From contig JAJYJN010000039.1 in assembly GCA_021789455.1 (NCBI GenBank), positions 1-8,977 on the forward strand: DNA of 8,977 nucleotides, written 5' to 3'. The first letter of the stretch is position 1. Every line of letters begins with the position of its first letter. Origin of the DNA: a bacterium (GTDB lineage: Bacteria; SZUA-79; Acidulodesulfobacterales; Acidulodesulfobacteraceae). The position numbers were made by a program, and so were the translations under genes. The notes under the pieces were generated by a model, which ran no database searches, was not told the DNA's origin, and worked only from the letters and a program-made list of their open reading frames with translations. This document shows positions 7,832 through 8,977 of this stretch, one piece after another.

Positions 7832-8977
7832 TAATTCTTTTTTGCAGATTGCGGCGGCTCATATCAAGAACCTTTGCGGTTTTAGTAATATTGCCGTTGT
7901 TTTCTTTTAATTTACGGATAATATATGCTTTTTCAAAATTTTCCTTAGCCTGCTTAAACGAAACCGCTTCCGTGAAAACATCCGGAGTATTATCTTTTTC
8001 GGGGATGCCGCCGGCGATAACGTCCATTTTTAATTCGCTTAAAACGTCTTTTTCGCTAATTTTATTATGCTCGTTCAAAATCGAAAATCTTTCGATAATA
8101 TTTTTTAATTCCCTTACGTTTCCGGGCCAGTCATAGTTCTTCAATAAGTTTATTGCCTGTTCGTCTATTTCAAGCCTGCCGGAATAATTCCCGAAAATTT
8201 TTATAAAATAATGCGCGAGCAGCGGTATGTCTTCTTTCCTTTCCCTAAGCGGCGGTATATAAAGAGGTATAACGTTTAGCCTGAAAAATAAATCGCTTCT
8301 AAACCTTCCGGCGGCTATTTCGTTTTCAAGATTTTTATTCGTAGCGGCTATAACTCTAACATCTGCTTCAATCTCGCTTTCGCCGCCAACTCTTTGAAAT
8401 TTATTTTCCTGCAGAACCCTTAATATTTTTGACTGCATCCTTAAACTCATATCGCCTATCTCGTCCAGAAAAATAGTCCCGCCGTCGGCAGCTTCAAATT
8501 TTCCTTTCTTTCTTGCGTTAGCTCCGGTGAAAGCCCCTTTTTCGTATCCGAAAATTTCGCTTTCGATAAGTTCTTCAGGTATAGCGGCACAGTTTATAGC
8601 TATAAACGGTTCGTCTTTTCTCAAGCTGTTAAGGTGAACGGCTCTTGCTGCTATTTCCTTTCCGGTGCCGTTTTCTCCTGCAATAAGAACGGGGGCTGAG
8701 GAAGGGGCGGCCTTTAAAATTTTTTCCTTTAAAGATTTGACGACCTCCGTATCCCCGATAAATTCAAACCTTTCGGGCGAACTTTCTGCCAGAATTACTT
8801 TTTTTTCGCTAAGGCTGTTAAACTTTAAGGCATTTTCTACCGTAATAACCAGTCTGTCTAAAGAAAGCGGCTTTTCTATAAAATCGTATGCTCCTATTTT
8901 AATAGTCTTAATAGCGGTATCTATATCTGAATGTCCAGAAATCATAATAACCGGAATATTTTTATTTATTTTGACCA
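7809..8977 (-). CDS. ntrX: Sigma-54-dependent response regulator, NtrC/NtrX type (partial, N-terminus outside window)
   Basis: This activator of sigma-54 RNA polymerase has three parts. The end of a receiver domain is visible (VIMISGH with switch Ser, GAYDFIEKP with conserved Lys); the phosphorylated Asp lies beyond base 8977. A complete AAA+ domain follows: Walker A GENGTGKE at 8655-8678, the sigma-54-contacting GAFTGA at 8520-8537, Walker B GGTIFLDE, the FRSDLFFRLNV arginine-finger region, and WPGNVREL. The last is a Fis-type HTH (NGNITKTAKVLDMSRRNLQKRI). The reading frame is open through to the window edge, so the ATG at 8943-8945 is internal and not the start. The wording MISGHSDIDTAIKTIKIGAYDFIEKPLS is most like NtrX, but NtrC or a relative cannot be excluded without the N-terminus and the kinase gene. 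It lies 211 nt upstream of the porin-glnK-amtB operon in the same direction and is the obvious candidate activator for it. Confidence 0.9.
   Translation of the reverse strand, partial: VKINKNIPVIMISGHSDIDTAIKTIKIGAYDFIEKPLSLDRLVITVENALKFNSLSEKKVILAESSPERFEFIGDTEVVKSLKEKILKAAPSSAPVLIAGENGTGKEIAARAVHLNSLRKDEPFIAINCAAIPEELIESEIFGYEKGAFTGANARKKGKFEAADGGTIFLDEIGDMSLRMQSKILRVLQENKFQRVGGESEIEADVRVIAATNKNLENEIAAGRFRSDLFFRLNVIPLYIPPLRERKEDIPLLAHYFIKIFGNYSGRLEIDEQAINLLKNYDWPGNVRELKNIIERFSILNEHNKISEKDVLSELKMDVIAGGIPEKDNTPDVFTEAVSFKQAKENFEKAYIIRKLKENNGNITKTAKVLDMSRRNLQKRINCLNINQ

Noticed and set aside
8943..8945. ATG as the start of the response regulator
   Set aside because: It falls within the receiver domain (before ISGHSD); the frame stays open to the window edge with receiver-like residues (NIPVIM), so the gene begins outside.

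Overview
The window comes from a low-GC, diderm (Gram-negative) bacterium. Evidence for an outer membrane is a beta-barrel porin with a signal peptide and a C-terminal Phe. System II (ResB/CcsA) cytochrome c maturation implies c-type cytochromes. A CIRCE/HrcA heat-shock switch and a sigma-54/PII nitrogen circuit are also present. This mix, with Lys/Asn/Ile-rich proteins, fits a delta-proteobacterial-type lineage (Desulfobacterota or related low-GC groups). That placement is inference, not shown by any marker gene here.

Layout. (1) 1-570, minus strand: the 5' part of hrcA, running off the left edge, with a CIRCE operator and a good sigma-70-type promoter at 542-570. (2) 634-4277, plus strand: resB and ccsA, separated by 2 nt and forming the haem-delivery/cytochrome c synthase pair, then a DUF1015-family gene 66 nt later. 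(3) A rho-independent terminator at 4316-4343 sits between the convergent blocks and is oriented to end the minus-strand operon. (4) 4383-7597, minus strand: a compact operon read as BBP2-like outer-membrane porin, then glnK (PII), then amtB (ammonium channel). (5) 7598-7808: regulatory intergenic region with a near-ideal sigma-54 (-24/-12) promoter for the porin operon, an inverted repeat over the -12 box and transcript start, and an 11-bp direct repeat further upstream. (6) 7809-8977, minus strand: a sigma-54-dependent NtrC/NtrX-type response regulator whose N-terminal receiver is cut by the window end.

The genes on the right read as one nitrogen-assimilation module. An enhancer-binding regulator lies directly upstream of a sigma-54 promoter. 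That promoter drives an outer-membrane pore, the PII sensor and the inner-membrane ammonium channel that PII gates. The inclusion of an outer-membrane porin in a glnK-amtB transcription unit is the most interesting aspect of the window. I found no mobile element, CRISPR array, tRNA or rRNA, and no clearly novel defence or biosynthetic system.
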